A stretch of 64,000 nucleotides of DNA from Pseudomonas mandelii (GCF_900106065.1 NZ_LT629796.1:1178001-1242000), one strand, 5' to 3'. Counted from the stretch's first letter, positions 47,569-58,777 are shown. The notes: generated by a model from the sequence alone, not told the origin. Numbers and translations: made by a program.

Positions 47569-50097
47569 GTGTTGAAGAAAACCCTGTTCCAGTTGCACTG
47601 GTTTTTCGGCATCAGTGCCGGGCTGGTCCTGGCCCTGATGGGCATCACCGGGGCGATAGTGTCGTTTGAGGATGAGATCCTCAGCGTGCTCAATCCTTCT
47701 GTGTTGCAGGTCGAGAAGCAGGTTGCAGGCGTCCTGCCGCCCGCCGAACTGGTGGAAAAAATCGAGGGCGCCTCCGGCAAGAAAGTCGCGATGCTCTGGG
47801 TCGAGACCGACAGCGGCAACGCCGCGCGGGTGAGTTTCACCCCGCCACCGGGCGAACGCCGGGGCGAGATGCGCTACTTCGATCCGTACACCGCCCAGTT
47901 CATGGGTGAAGCCACCGGTCAGGACTTCTTCGGCCTGATGCTGCAACTGCACCGCTTCCTCGCCATGGGCGATACCGGGCGGCAGATCACCGGGGCCTGC
48001 ACGCTGATCCTGGTATTTTTCTGCCTGTCCGGCCTGTACCTGCGCTGGCCGCGCCAATGGAAAAACTGGCGCGCCTGGCTGACCCTCGACTGGAAGAAAA
48101 AGGGCCGCAGTTTCAACTGGGACCTGCACTCGGTGGCCGGTACCTGGTGCCTGGTGTTTTACCTCCTGTCAGCGCTGACCGGGTTGTCCTGGTCCTATGA
48201 GTGGTACAACAAGGGCTTGACCCAATTGCTGTCCGACTCTCCGCAGAACGAGCGCGTGCGCGGCGGTCGAGGTCCTGCCCCAAGCGGCCCGGCGCCCACC
48301 GCCGATTACGCCGCCATGTGGAGCAGCATCTACAGCGCCGCAGGTCCGGCACTCAGTGCCTACAACATCCGCATGCCGCCCGTGGCCGGCCAACTGGCGA
48401 CGGTCTTCTACCTGTTGAACTCCTCGCCCCATGACCGTGCGCTGAACCAGATCAGCCTCGATCCGGCCACCGGCCTCGTCAAACGGCATGACCGTTACAG
48501 CGACAAGAGCCTCAAGGCACAACTGCTGACCAGCATTTACGCGCTGCACGTGGGCAGTTACTTCGGCATCGTCGGGCGGATCATCCTGACCCTCACCGCG
48601 CTGACCATGCCGCTGTTCTTTGTCACTGGCTGGTTGTTGTACCTGGACCGTCGCCGCAAGAAAAAGCAGATCAAGGACGCCCGCAAAAACTTCGCGCAAA
48701 CGGGCAACAATGCGCCAGCCTGGTTGATCGGCTTCGCCAGCCAAAGCGGCTTTGCCGAGCAACTGGCGTGGCAAACTGCCGGGCAATTGCAGGCGGCCGG
48801 CCTGCCGGTGAAAGTCCAACCCTTGGCGAATGTCAGCGAACAGGACTTGCGTGAATCCAGCAATGCGCTGTTCGTGGTCAGCACCTTCGGCGACGGCGAA
48901 GCGCCGGACAGCGCCCGCGGTTTCGAACGCAAGGTGCTGGGCCAGGCGTCGAACCTGGAAAGCCTGAACTACGCGGTATTGGGTCTCGGTGATCGCCAAT
49001 ATCACCACTTCTGCGGCTTCGCCCGACGCTTGCACACCTGGCTTGGCGAGCATGGCGGCAAGACGTTGTTCGCCCCAGTGGAAGTCGACAGCGGCGACCC
49101 TTACGCCTTGCGTCACTGGCAGCAGCAACTCGGCCTGTTGACCGGGCAAGCACCGGTCGACACCTGGCAGGCGCCGAGCTACGACAACTGGACCCTGACC
49201 CGCCGCGAGTTGATGAACCCGGACAGCAGCGGTTCACCGGTGTACTTGCTGGGCCTCACCGCACCGACCACCAGCAGTTGGCTGGCGGGGGATCTGGTGG
49301 AAGTCCTGCCCCGCAATTGCCCGTGGGCAATCGAGCATTTCCTTGATGGCCTGGGTATTGAAGGCCGGGCGATGGTGACCTTCAGTGGCTTGTCGCAACC
49401 GCTGGAGCACGCCCTCGCCAGCCGACAACTGCCGGAAAACAGAACCCATCTGGTCGGCCTGCACGCTCAGGCACTGGTCGATGCGCTGGTGCCGTTGGCC
49501 ATGCGCGAATACTCCATTGCTTCGATTGCGGCTGACGGCATTCTGGAACTGATCGTGCGCCAGGAAATGCACACCGATGGCAGCCTGGGCATCGGCTCCG
49601 GCTGGCTGACCGAACACGCGCCGGTGGGTGGCACCATCAGCCTGCGAGTGCGGCGTAACAGCGGGTTCCATCTACCGACCGAGCCGGTGCCGATGATCCT
49701 GCTGGGCAACGGCACCGGGCTGGCTGGACTGCGCAGTTTGCTCAAGGCACGCATTGCCGATGGGCAGCAACGGCATTGGCTGCTGTTCGGTGAGCGTCAT
49801 CGGGAATACGACTATCTGTGCCGCGATGAGCTTGAGGAATGGCTGACTTCAGGCGATCTGGAGCGTCTGGACCTGGCGTTCTCGCGGGATCAGGCCGAGA
49901 AGATTTATGTGCAGGATCGGCTGCGTGAGTCGGCCGATCTATTGAAGCAATGGCTGGCTGACGGCGCCGTGATTTACATCTGCGGGAGCTTGCAGGGAAT
50001 GGCATCAGGCGTGGATCACGTACTCAACGAAGTGCTCGGGATTGCAGAAGTCGACCGCCTCATCGAGCAGGGCCGCTACCGCCGCGACGTCTACTGA
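47569..50097 (+). CDS. piuB: PepSY/sulfite-reductase-type flavoprotein PiuB
   Basis: An 842-residue inner-membrane reductase. An N-terminal PepSY-associated transmembrane domain ([20 protein letters not shown]; further helices to about 360) is fused to a flavodoxin domain ([19 protein letters not shown]) and a CPR-type FAD/NAD(P)H domain ([32 protein letters not shown]). It likely reduces ferric siderophore in the periplasm with cytoplasmic electrons. Start is GTG 47569 with AAGG upstream. It follows piuA with its own leader. Confidence 0.9.
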   Translation: MLKKTLFQLHWFFGISAGLVLALMGITGAIVSFEDEILSVLNPSVLQVEKQVAGVLPPAELVEKIEGASGKKVAMLWVETDSGNAARVSFTPPPGERRGEMRYFDPYTAQFMGEATGQDFFGLMLQLHRFLAMGDTGRQITGACTLILVFFCLSGLYLRWPRQWKNWRAWLTLDWKKKGRSFNWDLHSVAGTWCLVFYLLSALTGLSWSYEWYNKGLTQLLSDSPQNERVRGGRGPAPSGPAPTADYAAMWSSIYSAAGPALSAYNIRMPPVAGQLATVFYLLNSSPHDRALNQISLDPATGLVKRHDRYSDKSLKAQLLTSIYALHVGSYFGIVGRIILTLTALTMPLFFVTGWLLYLDRRRKKKQIKDARKNFAQTGNNAPAWLIGFASQSGFAEQLAWQTAGQLQAAGLPVKVQPLANVSEQDLRESSNALFVVSTFGDGEAPDSARGFERKVLGQASNLESLNYAVLGLGDRQYHHFCGFARRLHTWLGEHGGKTLFAPVEVDSGDPYALRHWQQQLGLLTGQAPVDTWQAPSYDNWTLTRRELMNPDSSGSPVYLLGLTAPTTSSWLAGDLVEVLPRNCPWAIEHFLDGLGIEGRAMVTFSGLSQPLEHALASRQLPENRTHLVGLHAQALVDALVPLAMREYSIASIAADGILELIVRQEMHTDGSLGIGSGWLTEHAPVGGTISLRVRRNSGFHLPTEPVPMILLGNGTGLAGLRSLLKARIADGQQRHWLLFGERHREYDYLCRDELEEWLTSGDLERLDLAFSRDQAEKIYVQDRLRESADLLKQWLADGAVIYICGSLQGMASGVDHVLNEVLGIAEVDRLIEQGRYRRDVY

Positions 50098-50112
50098 ACC
50101 ACCACAATCCCT

Positions 50113-50200
50113 GTGGGAGCGAGCCTGCTCGCGAAAGCGGTGGGTCAGACAACGACGCTGTTGAATGTGAAACCGCATTCGCGAGCAGGCTCGCTCCCAC
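50113..50200. repeat. REP-type inverted pair
   Basis: GTGGGAGCGAGCCTGCTCGC and its inverse fill the gap between convergent piuB and phoD genes. Confidence 0.9.
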
Positions 50201-50228
50201 ATTGGTTGTGTGTTGTTGGTGAAAACGG

Positions 50229-51770
50229 TCAGGCTGGCTGAAGCTTGCGTTCAAACACCGCCACCCCATCCAGATCCCGCAACACCACACTCATCTCCCC
50301 CGTCTGCCCATCGATATTCACCTCGCCAAAAAACTGGAACCCGGCAAACGGCGAGGTGTTCTGCGCCGGTGGTGCTTTCTCGAAAACCACCTCGGGCCCG
50401 AAGGTCTTGTCCAGCGGATTGGGTCCGAAGCTCCCGGCATTCAACGGCCCGGCCACAAATTCCCAGAACGGTTCGAAGTCCTGGAATGCGGCGCGGTCCG
50501 GGTGGTAATGGTGGGCTGCGCAGTAATGCACATCGGCCGTCAGGAACACGTAATTGCGCACCTGCTGCGCCCGTAAAAAGCCCAAGAGTTCAGCGATTTC
50601 CAGTTCACGTCGCTGGGCCGGTCCGGGATCACCGTTGGCCACTGCTTCCCAGCGTGCCACACCGGGGCGGATTTCTCCGTCGGGGACGCCGAGGCCGATC
50701 GGCATGTCAGCAGCAATGACCTTCCATTGAGCACTGGAGGCTTTTAACGAAGCCTTGAGCCAGTCGAGTTGCTCACGACCGAGAAACGGTTTGGCAGTGC
50801 CCAGGTTGTCGTCATTGGCTTCGCGATAGCTGCGCATGTCCAGCACGAACACATCCAGCATCGGCCCGTAGCCGAGCTTGCGATAAATCCGCCCGCCGCC
50901 ATCGGCGCTCTGCAAACGCATGGGCGCATATTCGAGCCAGGCCTGGTGGGCGCGACCGACCAGGCTGTGGATATCTTTGCTCTTGTAGCGCTCATCCAAT
51001 TGCTTGCCCGGTGACCAGTTGTTCACCACTTCGTGGTCATCCCACTGCCAGATCTGCGGGACTTCGGCGTTGAAGCGACGGATGTTCTCGTCCATCAGGT
51101 TGTAGCGGTAGTTACCGCGATAATCGTCGAGTGTCTCGGCGACCTTGCTCTTGGCTTCGCTGGTGATATTGCGCCACACCCGGCCGCTTTCGGTGGCCAG
51201 TTGCGCCGGCACCGGGCCGTCAGCGTAGATGGTGTCGCCGCTGTGGATAAAGAAGTCGGGCAGGCGCAGACGCATGGCTTCGTAGATGCGCATGCCGCCA
51301 ATGTCCGGATTGATGCCGAAGCCTTGGCCAACGGTGTCGCCGCTCCAGACAAAACGGAGGTCGCGCCGGGTTTGCGGCACGCTGCGCAAATGACCGAACC
51401 AGGGTTCGCTGGTGACACCGCTTTGGGCGTCTTCGAAATACACGCGATAGAAAATCGCCTGATCAGCCGGCAGGCCCGTGAGCTCGACCCGTGCGGTGAA
51501 ATCGCTGCGCGCATCGGCCAATGGCGAGACGAATCGGCGTGGGTTGCCAAACAGGCTGCGGGTGTCCCATTCGACCACCATCCGCGCCGGTCGGTCGCTG
51601 CGGCTCCAGATCATCGCCCGGTCGCCCATTAGATCGCCGGACTGCACGCCATCGGTGAGCTGCGGACGGTCCTTGACCGAGGCGATGACGGCCGGCGCCA
51701 GCCCTGGAAGCAATAGCCCGGCGCCGACGGCTTGCATGACACGGCGACGGCCGAGGTCGAATTCGCTCAT
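50229..51770 (-). CDS. phoD: PhoD-family alkaline phosphatase/phosphodiesterase
   Basis: A 513-residue exported enzyme. The N-terminus has a twin-arginine signal (GRRRVMQAVGAGLLLPG). Metal-site motifs of the PhoD family are present: VWSGDTVGQG, FIHSGDTIYADG, WDDHEVVNNW and the distal FLTADVHYCAAHHY. Such enzymes use Ca2+ and Fe3+ to release phosphate from mono- and diesters. It stands alone; no Pho box was picked out. Confidence 0.9.
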   Translation of the reverse strand: MSEFDLGRRRVMQAVGAGLLLPGLAPAVIASVKDRPQLTDGVQSGDLMGDRAMIWSRSDRPARMVVEWDTRSLFGNPRRFVSPLADARSDFTARVELTGLPADQAIFYRVYFEDAQSGVTSEPWFGHLRSVPQTRRDLRFVWSGDTVGQGFGINPDIGGMRIYEAMRLRLPDFFIHSGDTIYADGPVPAQLATESGRVWRNITSEAKSKVAETLDDYRGNYRYNLMDENIRRFNAEVPQIWQWDDHEVVNNWSPGKQLDERYKSKDIHSLVGRAHQAWLEYAPMRLQSADGGGRIYRKLGYGPMLDVFVLDMRSYREANDDNLGTAKPFLGREQLDWLKASLKASSAQWKVIAADMPIGLGVPDGEIRPGVARWEAVANGDPGPAQRRELEIAELLGFLRAQQVRNYVFLTADVHYCAAHHYHPDRAAFQDFEPFWEFVAGPLNAGSFGPNPLDKTFGPEVVFEKAPPAQNTSPFAGFQFFGEVNIDGQTGEMSVVLRDLDGVAVFERKLQPA

Positions 51771-51836
51771 GGTGTTCTCCCTGAAAAGGAAAACTAAAGC
51801 ACGTGCGCATGAAACCGATGTGACACCGCCCCCCTG

Positions 51837-51923
51837 CAGGAGCGAGGCTTGCCCGCGAAGGCGATCTGACAGACACCTATTTGTTGAATGTTAAACCGTC
51901 TTCGCGGGCAAGCCTCGCTCCTA
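51837..51923. repeat. REP-type inverted pair
   Basis: CAGGAGCGAGGCTTGCCCGC and its inverse (TTCGCGGGCAAGCCTCGCTC) lie between phoD and fruA. Confidence 0.88.
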
Positions 51924-51933
51924 CAACGTGGTG

Positions 51934-53673
51934 TCAGGCTTTGGCGGGTTCGAGTGCCATCCCAACAGCTTCCGGCCGCTTGAGCAGCGCATACGCTACC
52001 GCCGTCAGCAGGCTCCCCGCCACAATCGCCAGCAGATACAACAGCGCATGGTTGATCGCATTCGGGATCGCCAACACAAACAACCCACCGTGCGGCGCCA
52101 TCAGTTTGCAGCCGAAATACATCGACAACGCACCGGTCAATGCGCCACCGGCAATGCTCGCCGGAATCACTCGCAACGGGTCTTTGGCGGCAAACGGAAT
52201 CGCCCCTTCGGAGATGAAACACAGCCCCAATACCAGCGCCGCTTTACCGGCCTCGCGCTCGGTCTGGGCAAATTTGCGCCGTGCGATAAACGTGGCGATG
52301 CCCAAGCCAATCGGCGGCACCATACCGGCGGCCATGGTCGCGGCCATCGGGGCATAACTTTGCGAGGCCAGCAGCCCCACCGAGAACGCATACGCGGCTT
52401 TGTTGATCGGCCCGCCAAGGTCGACGCACATCATCCCGCCGAGCAGCACACCGAGCAGAATCGCGTTGGTGGTGCCCATGCTGTCGAGGAAGTGCGTGAG
52501 CCCTTCGAGCATGCCGGCCACCGGTTTGCCGACGATGTAAATCATCACCAGGCCGGTGAACAGGCTCGCCAGCAACGGGATGATCAGGATCGGTTTCAGT
52601 GCCTCAAGACTTTGCGGCAAGCGCGCATAACGATTGATCGCCTGCGCCGCATAACCGGCAATGAAACCGGCAATGATCCCGCCGATAAAACCGGCGCCCA
52701 GGGTGCTCGCCAGCAGGCCACCGATCATCCCCGGCGCCAGGCCCGGACGGTCGGCGATCGAGTAGGCGATGTAACCCGCCAGCAGCGGCACCATCAACTT
52801 GAACGCGGTCTCGCCACCGATCTGCATCAGTGCGGCGGCGAGTGTGCCTTCCTCCTTGAATGCGGAAATGCCGAACACGAACGACAAGGCGATCATCAGA
52901 CCGCCCGCCACCACCATCGGCAGCATGAACGACACGCCCGTCAGCAGGTGTTTATAGACGCCGGTCTTCTCTTGTTTGGCCGGGCCTTTGGCACCGGTCG
53001 ACGCGGTTTCCTGCTTGCCTTCGGCCAGCGCTTTATTCAGCGTCGCCTCGGCTTGCTTCAACGCAATGCCAGTACCGCAACGGTAGATTTTCTTGCCGGC
53101 AAAACGCTCGGTGGCGACTTCGATATCGCACGCCAGCAGCACCACATCGGCATCGGCAATCGCCGCAGCGCTGAGTGGATTGCGCGCACCGACCGAGCCT
53201 TGGGTTTCCACTTGCAGGTCATAGCCCAGACGCTTGGCCGCTTGCTGCAAGGCCTCGGCCGCCATGAACGTGTGAGCGACACCGGTCGGACACGCCGTGA
53301 TCGCCACCAGGCGTGGCGCGTTTTGAACGGTGGTAGCAGGTTGCTCGACAGCTTCGGGCGCGACATACACCTGAGCTTCTTCAGCCCCGCGTCGTAGCAC
53401 CGCTTCGACATCCTGCAGGGCATGCGCGGGCGTGCTCTGGAACACTTTCTTGCCGACGAATCGCGACATATCCACCGGCGCACTGGTGACCAGCAACACC
53501 CACTCGGCCGCTTCAATCGTGGCAGCCGACAGCTGACGTTCCGGATGCGCGGCATCGACCACTTCGACGCTGGTGCTCCAGCCCTGACGCTGGGCCGCTG
53601 CATCGAGCAAACGGGCGCACAGCACACTGGTGACCATGCCGTTCGGGCAGGCCGTAACAATGGCTAGTTTCAT
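51934..53673 (-). CDS. fruA: Fructose PTS EIIBC component
   Basis: A 579-residue membrane permease that imports fructose as fructose-1-phosphate. It has a degenerate EIIB' (MKLAIVTACPNGMVTSV), then EIIB with the phosphorylated Cys in AITACPTGVAHTFMAAEAL, then an eight-to-ten-helix EIIC (LTGVSFMLPMVVAGGLMIAL onward). Last gene of fruBKA, starting 11 bp after fruK. Confidence 0.94.
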   Translation of the reverse strand: MKLAIVTACPNGMVTSVLCARLLDAAAQRQGWSTSVEVVDAAHPERQLSAATIEAAEWVLLVTSAPVDMSRFVGKKVFQSTPAHALQDVEAVLRRGAEEAQVYVAPEAVEQPATTVQNAPRLVAITACPTGVAHTFMAAEALQQAAKRLGYDLQVETQGSVGARNPLSAAAIADADVVLLACDIEVATERFAGKKIYRCGTGIALKQAEATLNKALAEGKQETASTGAKGPAKQEKTGVYKHLLTGVSFMLPMVVAGGLMIALSFVFGISAFKEEGTLAAALMQIGGETAFKLMVPLLAGYIAYSIADRPGLAPGMIGGLLASTLGAGFIGGIIAGFIAGYAAQAINRYARLPQSLEALKPILIIPLLASLFTGLVMIYIVGKPVAGMLEGLTHFLDSMGTTNAILLGVLLGGMMCVDLGGPINKAAYAFSVGLLASQSYAPMAATMAAGMVPPIGLGIATFIARRKFAQTEREAGKAALVLGLCFISEGAIPFAAKDPLRVIPASIAGGALTGALSMYFGCKLMAPHGGLFVLAIPNAINHALLYLLAIVAGSLLTAVAYALLKRPEAVGMALEPAKA

Positions 53674-53684
53674 GACAAACCCTC

Positions 53685-54626
53685 TTATTGTTCTGTCAGG
53701 GTGCGGATGCGCACGCCCTGTTCGAGCCGCGCCAACTGCGCGACATCGCCAATTCCGAAACCGATCTGCGTGACCGCCATCGCGGCGATTGCCGTGGCGG
53801 TGCGCAGGGTCTGTTCAGGCGTGTCGGCACTGAGCAAACCGTGGAGCATGCCGGCCAGCAACGAATCGCCTGCGCCCACGGTGCTGACGACACTGACCTT
53901 GGGCGGCGTAGCGTGCATCGCCGAGCCGACACTGAACCAGTTCACGCCATCGGCCCCGTGGGAGATCACCACATGCTCGATGCCTTGAGCGTGCAAACGG
54001 CTCGCCGCTTCGGCTTGTGCTGCCACCGATATCACCTCGCAGCCCAGCGCGTCGGCCAACTCTTCAGTGTTCGGCTTGATCAGCCACGGGCCGGCCTTGA
54101 GCGCTGCACGCAAGGCTTCGCCGCTGCTGTCGAGGGCAACGTTCAGACCGAGGTTTTTCAAACGTTCAATCAACGCCTGCAACCACTGCGGGCTTATGCC
54201 CTGCGGCAGGCTGCCGGCCACCACGACCGCGTCATGACCGGGCGCAATCTGCTCGAGTCGATCCAGCAGCGCCTGCTGAGCCGTCGCATTGACCATCGGC
54301 CCCGGACCGTTGATGTCGGTGATCCGCCCATCGTTTTCCGCCAGTTTGATGTTGCTGCGCGTCTCACCGGGCACCCGGATGAACGCATCGACAAAACCGC
54401 GTTTGGCGAACAGGGTTTCGAACGCTTGAAGGTTGTCCTCACCGAGGAAACCGCTGACCGTCAGCTGATGGCCGAGGTCGGCGAGCACCTGCGCCACGTT
54501 CACGCCTTTACCGGCGGCGTGGGTGTGCATTTCGTCGCTGCGATTGACTTGGCCGGGCTCGAGGCGCGGCAACTGCACCGTCAAGTCCAGCGCCGGGTTG
54601 AGCGTCAGGGTCAGGATTTTGGCCAT
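53685..54626 (-). CDS. fruK: 1-phosphofructokinase
   Basis: A 313-residue PfkB-family kinase making fructose-1,6-bisphosphate from fructose-1-phosphate. N-terminal NPALDLTVQLPRLEPGQVNR and HAAGKGVNVAQVLADLG are typical. The catalytic GAGDSLLAGML carries the base Asp. Its ATG overlaps the fruB stop by one base (TAATG). Confidence 0.95.
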   Translation of the reverse strand: MAKILTLTLNPALDLTVQLPRLEPGQVNRSDEMHTHAAGKGVNVAQVLADLGHQLTVSGFLGEDNLQAFETLFAKRGFVDAFIRVPGETRSNIKLAENDGRITDINGPGPMVNATAQQALLDRLEQIAPGHDAVVVAGSLPQGISPQWLQALIERLKNLGLNVALDSSGEALRAALKAGPWLIKPNTEELADALGCEVISVAAQAEAASRLHAQGIEHVVISHGADGVNWFSVGSAMHATPPKVSVVSTVGAGDSLLAGMLHGLLSADTPEQTLRTATAIAAMAVTQIGFGIGDVAQLARLEQGVRIRTLTEQ

Positions 54627-57487
54627 TACAGGGCCTCCACTAATGCGCGCACTTCATTGGCGCTGCCCACGGCCAGGGCCTGTTGGGCGAGAATTCTGGT
54701 TTGGCTGAGGCTGAGTTCGCGGATGCGTGCCTTGACCTCGGCAATGCTGCGACCGGACACGCTGAGTTCGTCCACGCCGAGACCGACCAGCACCGGCACC
54801 GCCAGCGGATCGGCTGCCAGCTCGCCGCACACGCCGACCCACTTGCCGTTGGCATGGGCCGCGCGCACGGTGATGTCGATCAGTTGCAGCACCGCCGGGT
54901 GCAAGCCGTCAGCCTGGGCTGACAAGGTTGGATGCCCCCGGTCGATGGCCAGGGTGTATTGAGTCAGGTCATTGGTGCCGACGCTGAAGAAGTCGACTTC
55001 CTTGGCCAGCACCGGCGCCAGCAAGGCCGCCGATGGCACCTCGATCATGATCCCCAGTTGCAGGTCAGCCACCGGGATTTCCAGACGCAGACGCTCGGTC
55101 ATGTCCCGCGCCTGGCGCCACTCATCGACGCTGCCGACCATCGGGAACATGATCCGCAACGGACGGTTGTCCGCTGCACGGAGCAAGGCGCGCAATTGCG
55201 CTTCCATGATCTGCGGACGCTGCAAGGTCAGGCGAATGCCACGCACGCCGAGGAACGGGTTTTCTTCTTTCGCAATCGGCCAGTACGGCAGTGGTTTATC
55301 GCCACCGACATCGAGGGTGCGAACCACCAGGGGACGACCGGCCAGGCCGTCGAGGACGCGGCGGTATTCGACTTCCTGGGTGGCCTCGTCCGGCGCCTGG
55401 GAATGGGCCATGAAAATCAGTTCAGTGCGCAGCAAGCCGATGCCTTCGGCACCCTGCTCCACCGCGCTGGTCACGCCGGCACTTTCGCCGATGTTGGCGA
55501 ACACTTCGACCGCATGGCCGTCGGTGGTCAGCGCCGGTTGATGGCGTTGTTCGGCGGCGGCTTTCAGGCGTTGTTCGCGGGTGTCGCGTTCTTCGGTGGC
55601 GCGCTGCAAGGTTGCCGCGTCGGCGTCCACATGCAGGCGACCGCGCTGACCATCAATCAGCAACGGCGTGCCCGGCGCCAGCAGCAACACCGCCGCACCA
55701 GCGCCGACCAAGGCCGGAATGCCCAGCGCCCGGGCGACAATCGCGCTGTGAGCGGTCGCGCCGCCACGGGCCGTGAGAATGCCGGCCACACGGGTCGGAT
55801 CGAGACGGGCAACGTCGGACGGGCCGACTTCGTCCATCACCAGAATGTACGGCTGATCGGGTTCACTCGGGGTTTCGACGCCGCTGAGTTGCGCCAGCAC
55901 CCGACGACCGATGTCGCGCAGGTCGGCAGCCCGTTCGGCGAGCAAGGCGTCCTGCAACGATTCCTGTTGTTTGGCCGCCGCTTCAATCACCGCCATCCAC
56001 GCCGCTTCAGCGCTTTCGCCTTGCTTGAGGCGGGTGTCGACTTCATCGGTCAATTCCGGGTCGTCGAGCATTTCCTGGTGGGTGATGAAAATCTCGCGGA
56101 TGGCTTTGGATTTGCTGCGTTCGATCAAGCCTTCGATGTCGCGGCGCACGTGCACCAAGCCCTGCTTGAGACGTTCACGCTCAATGGCGGCAGACTCGCC
56201 ACGCAACGGGTATTCGATGGTTTGCAGCACTTGAATGTGCGCCGGGCCAATGGCGATGCCCGGTGCAGCGGCAATGGCCTGGACCAGACTGCCGGACGCT
56301 GGCGCCAGGAGCACTTCGGCGACATCGGCAAACACCTCGCGCTGCTGGCTCACGGCGGGCAACGGCTCGACGTCTTCACCGAGGCCTTCTTCGATGGCGG
56401 CCAGCAAGGCTGGCAAGGCATCGGCGGCGATGCTCGGTTCAGCGACGAACTCCAATACCTGACCGCGCCGGGCGCCGAGGCTGAGCAGTTTGCTCAAGCT
56501 CTTCACCGACACGGCGCTGTCCTGGCCATCGACGATGCGCACGCGGATTTCGCCTTCAAAACTTTTCGCCAACTGCGCGAGGATCTTCGCCGGGCGGGCA
56601 TGCAAACCGTGGGCGTTGGCCAACGCAATGCGCGCGCTCGGCCAGTCCGCCGGCAGTTCACCGCCCAGCACTTCGAGGACTTTACGGCTGCTGGTGGCGC
56701 GACCCAGTTCATGGCCACGGCCTTCGATCAGCAGCGCACACAGGCGTTCGAGCAAAGCCTGATGCGCCTCGCCGAGGCTGGCCAGGCAGAACAGGCCACT
56801 GAGGGGCTGGCCGAGGTAGCGCATGGGCTTGTCCGGCGTGACGAACGCCAGGCCCGGACGCTTGACCGTTTGTTCGCTGTGCAGCCACCACAAGCCATCG
56901 CCCAGCGGCAGCGCTTCGACCTGTTGCAAGACGGCGGAGAACCCGTTACTCACGCAATCGGCCTGGCGCAGCAAACGCGCGCCGCGCCATACAAGTTCTT
57001 CGAAGTCATCGGCGGAGACACCAAGGCCGATCATTTGTGCATCCAGCGCCAGTTCCTGCGGTGCCCCTTGCAGCAGTTTCAATAAGGCTTCGGCGGAACT
57101 GGCGCGACGCAGGGCCTGGCCCAGGTCGGTTTCTCCGAGGGCACGGGTCAGCAGTTGCAGCAGTCGCAGGTGTTCATCGGATTTGGCGGCAATGCCGATC
57201 GCCAGGTAAACGATCTGGCCGTCGCCCCAGTCCACGCCTTCGGGGAATTGCATCAGCCGCACACCGGTGGAAAACACCTGATCGCGGGTTTCCGGCGTAC
57301 CGTGGGGGATGGCAATACCTTGACCGAGAAAGGTCGAGCCCTGGACTTCCCGGGCCTGCAAACCGGCGAGATAACCCTCGGCTACCAGGCCATCGGTGAC
57401 CAGATGCCCGGCCAGTAATTGCAAGGCTTCGGACTTATCCACAGCCGACTGGCCCATGGATATCTGCTCTATGGTGAGCTCGAGCAT
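54626..57487 (-). CDS. fruB: Fructose PTS multiphosphoryl transfer protein (EIIA-HPr-EI)
   Basis: A 953-residue cytoplasmic fusion. The EIIA domain (1-145) has its active His in AIPHGTPETRD. An HPr domain follows (about 280-370) with NAHGLHARPAK. EI occupies the rest, with His in GGATAHSAIVARALG and the PEP-binding VGTNDLTQYTLAIDRG and GVCGELAADP. The fusion order is that of pseudomonad FruB. First gene of the operon, preceded by a FruR/Cra operator at 57622. Confidence 0.95.
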   Translation of the reverse strand: MLELTIEQISMGQSAVDKSEALQLLAGHLVTDGLVAEGYLAGLQAREVQGSTFLGQGIAIPHGTPETRDQVFSTGVRLMQFPEGVDWGDGQIVYLAIGIAAKSDEHLRLLQLLTRALGETDLGQALRRASSAEALLKLLQGAPQELALDAQMIGLGVSADDFEELVWRGARLLRQADCVSNGFSAVLQQVEALPLGDGLWWLHSEQTVKRPGLAFVTPDKPMRYLGQPLSGLFCLASLGEAHQALLERLCALLIEGRGHELGRATSSRKVLEVLGGELPADWPSARIALANAHGLHARPAKILAQLAKSFEGEIRVRIVDGQDSAVSVKSLSKLLSLGARRGQVLEFVAEPSIAADALPALLAAIEEGLGEDVEPLPAVSQQREVFADVAEVLLAPASGSLVQAIAAAPGIAIGPAHIQVLQTIEYPLRGESAAIERERLKQGLVHVRRDIEGLIERSKSKAIREIFITHQEMLDDPELTDEVDTRLKQGESAEAAWMAVIEAAAKQQESLQDALLAERAADLRDIGRRVLAQLSGVETPSEPDQPYILVMDEVGPSDVARLDPTRVAGILTARGGATAHSAIVARALGIPALVGAGAAVLLLAPGTPLLIDGQRGRLHVDADAATLQRATEERDTREQRLKAAAEQRHQPALTTDGHAVEVFANIGESAGVTSAVEQGAEGIGLLRTELIFMAHSQAPDEATQEVEYRRVLDGLAGRPLVVRTLDVGGDKPLPYWPIAKEENPFLGVRGIRLTLQRPQIMEAQLRALLRAADNRPLRIMFPMVGSVDEWRQARDMTERLRLEIPVADLQLGIMIEVPSAALLAPVLAKEVDFFSVGTNDLTQYTLAIDRGHPTLSAQADGLHPAVLQLIDITVRAAHANGKWVGVCGELAADPLAVPVLVGLGVDELSVSGRSIAEVKARIRELSLSQTRILAQQALAVGSANEVRALVEAL

Positions 57488-57621
57488 GCTTTCTCCTTTT
57501 TGGCGTCTGTGGGCGCCAGGTATTGTTTTGGATGATTCCAGCTTAGGCGCTTCGTCATCATTTTTGGCGGTTTCACGGCAGAACCGGCCAAATGCGCTTA
57601 TAACGTAGAAAATACGCTTGC

Positions 57622-57633
57622 TGAAACGTTTAA
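57622..57633. promoter_or_regulatory. FruR (Cra) operator
   Basis: TGAAACGTTTAA, whose inverse TTAAACGTTTCA is the operator described for Cra upstream of P. putida fruBKA. It lies in the divergent fruB/fruR gap of 291 bp, which otherwise holds only promoters. Confidence 0.85.
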
Positions 57634-57778
57634 TCTAGAATGATTGGCACGTTACTCGATTATGTCCCATCCTTGAAGTCCAACTTGTCGGAAGCGTTGC
57701 GACAATGGTCGTCTGCCCGAATCGGGTAGGATTGGCGAAAATGTCGGGGCAAGCTCGAACAAACAAGGAAATCCCGAG

Positions 57779-58774
57779 TTGAAACTCAGTGATATCGCAC
57801 AGTTGGCCGGTGTGTCCGTTACCACCGCCAGTTATGTCATTAATGGCAAGGCCGAGCAGCAACGTATCAGCAGTGCCACCGTCGAGCGCGTTCGTGCGGT
57901 CGTCGAACAACATGGCTTCACGCCCAACCCTCAGGCGGCGGGGCTGCGCAGTCGGCACACCCGCACTTTGGGCTTCATTCTGCCGGACCTGGAAAACCCC
58001 AGTTACGCAAGAATCGCCAAACTGCTCGAGCAAGGCGCCCGGGCGCGCGGTTATCAATTGCTGATCGCCAGTTCCGACGATGCGCCGGACAGTGAGCGGC
58101 AATTGCTGCAACTGTTCCGCGCCCGGCGCTGTGATGCCTTGATCGTCGCCAGTTGCCTGCCGGCCGGTGATGACAGTTATCGTCTGTTACAGGCCAAAGG
58201 CATTCCGATCATCGCCATCGACCGGGTGATGGAGCCTGAGCATTTCTGTTCGGTGATCAGCGATGATCGCGAGGCCAGCCTGCAACTGACCCGCAGCCTG
58301 CTCGACCCGCTGCCCAAGCAAATCGCGCTGATCGGTGCCCGGCCCGAGCTGAGCATCAGCCAGGAACGTGCCGCCGGGTTCAAGGAGGCGTTAAGCGGGT
58401 TCAAAGGCGACGTGCTGATCGAGCACGGCGAATCGTTCAGCCGTGAGTGCGGCAAGCAGTTGATGGAGGAATTGTTACAGCGCCTTGGGCATTTGCCGGA
58501 TGCGCTGGTGACCACGTCTTACGTGCTGCTTCAAGGCGTGTTCGATGCCTTGCACGACTTCCCGCTGAAAACCCGTCCGCTGCGCCTCGGCACCTTCGGC
58601 GACACGCAGTTGCTGGACTTCTTGCCGCTGCCGGTCAACGCCATGGCCCAGCAGCATCAGTTGATTGCCGACAAGGCCCTGGCGCTGGCGCTGGCCGCCA
58701 TTGAGCAGTCCGACTACCAACCCGGCGTGCAAGCCATCGCGCGGACCTTCAAGCAGCGTATTCGCCAGGACTGA
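57779..58774 (+). CDS. fruR: Fructose repressor FruR/Cra (LacI family)
   Basis: A 331-residue transcription factor. The HTH MKLSDIAQLAGVSVTTASYV and hinge RVRAVVEQHGFTPNPQAAGL are followed by a periplasmic-binding-protein-like ligand domain. In Pseudomonas it responds to fructose-1-phosphate and represses fruBKA. TTG 57779 is taken as the start (AAGGA eight bases upstream). Confidence 0.92.
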   Translation: MKLSDIAQLAGVSVTTASYVINGKAEQQRISSATVERVRAVVEQHGFTPNPQAAGLRSRHTRTLGFILPDLENPSYARIAKLLEQGARARGYQLLIASSDDAPDSERQLLQLFRARRCDALIVASCLPAGDDSYRLLQAKGIPIIAIDRVMEPEHFCSVISDDREASLQLTRSLLDPLPKQIALIGARPELSISQERAAGFKEALSGFKGDVLIEHGESFSRECGKQLMEELLQRLGHLPDALVTTSYVLLQGVFDALHDFPLKTRPLRLGTFGDTQLLDFLPLPVNAMAQQHQLIADKALALALAAIEQSDYQPGVQAIARTFKQRIRQD

Positions 58775-58777
58775 ACC

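Noticed and set aside
51855..51880. CGATCTGACAG resembling a half lux box
   Set aside because: It lies inside a REP pair, lacks the left half (no CT 12 bases before AG with symmetry) and is not before a gene start.
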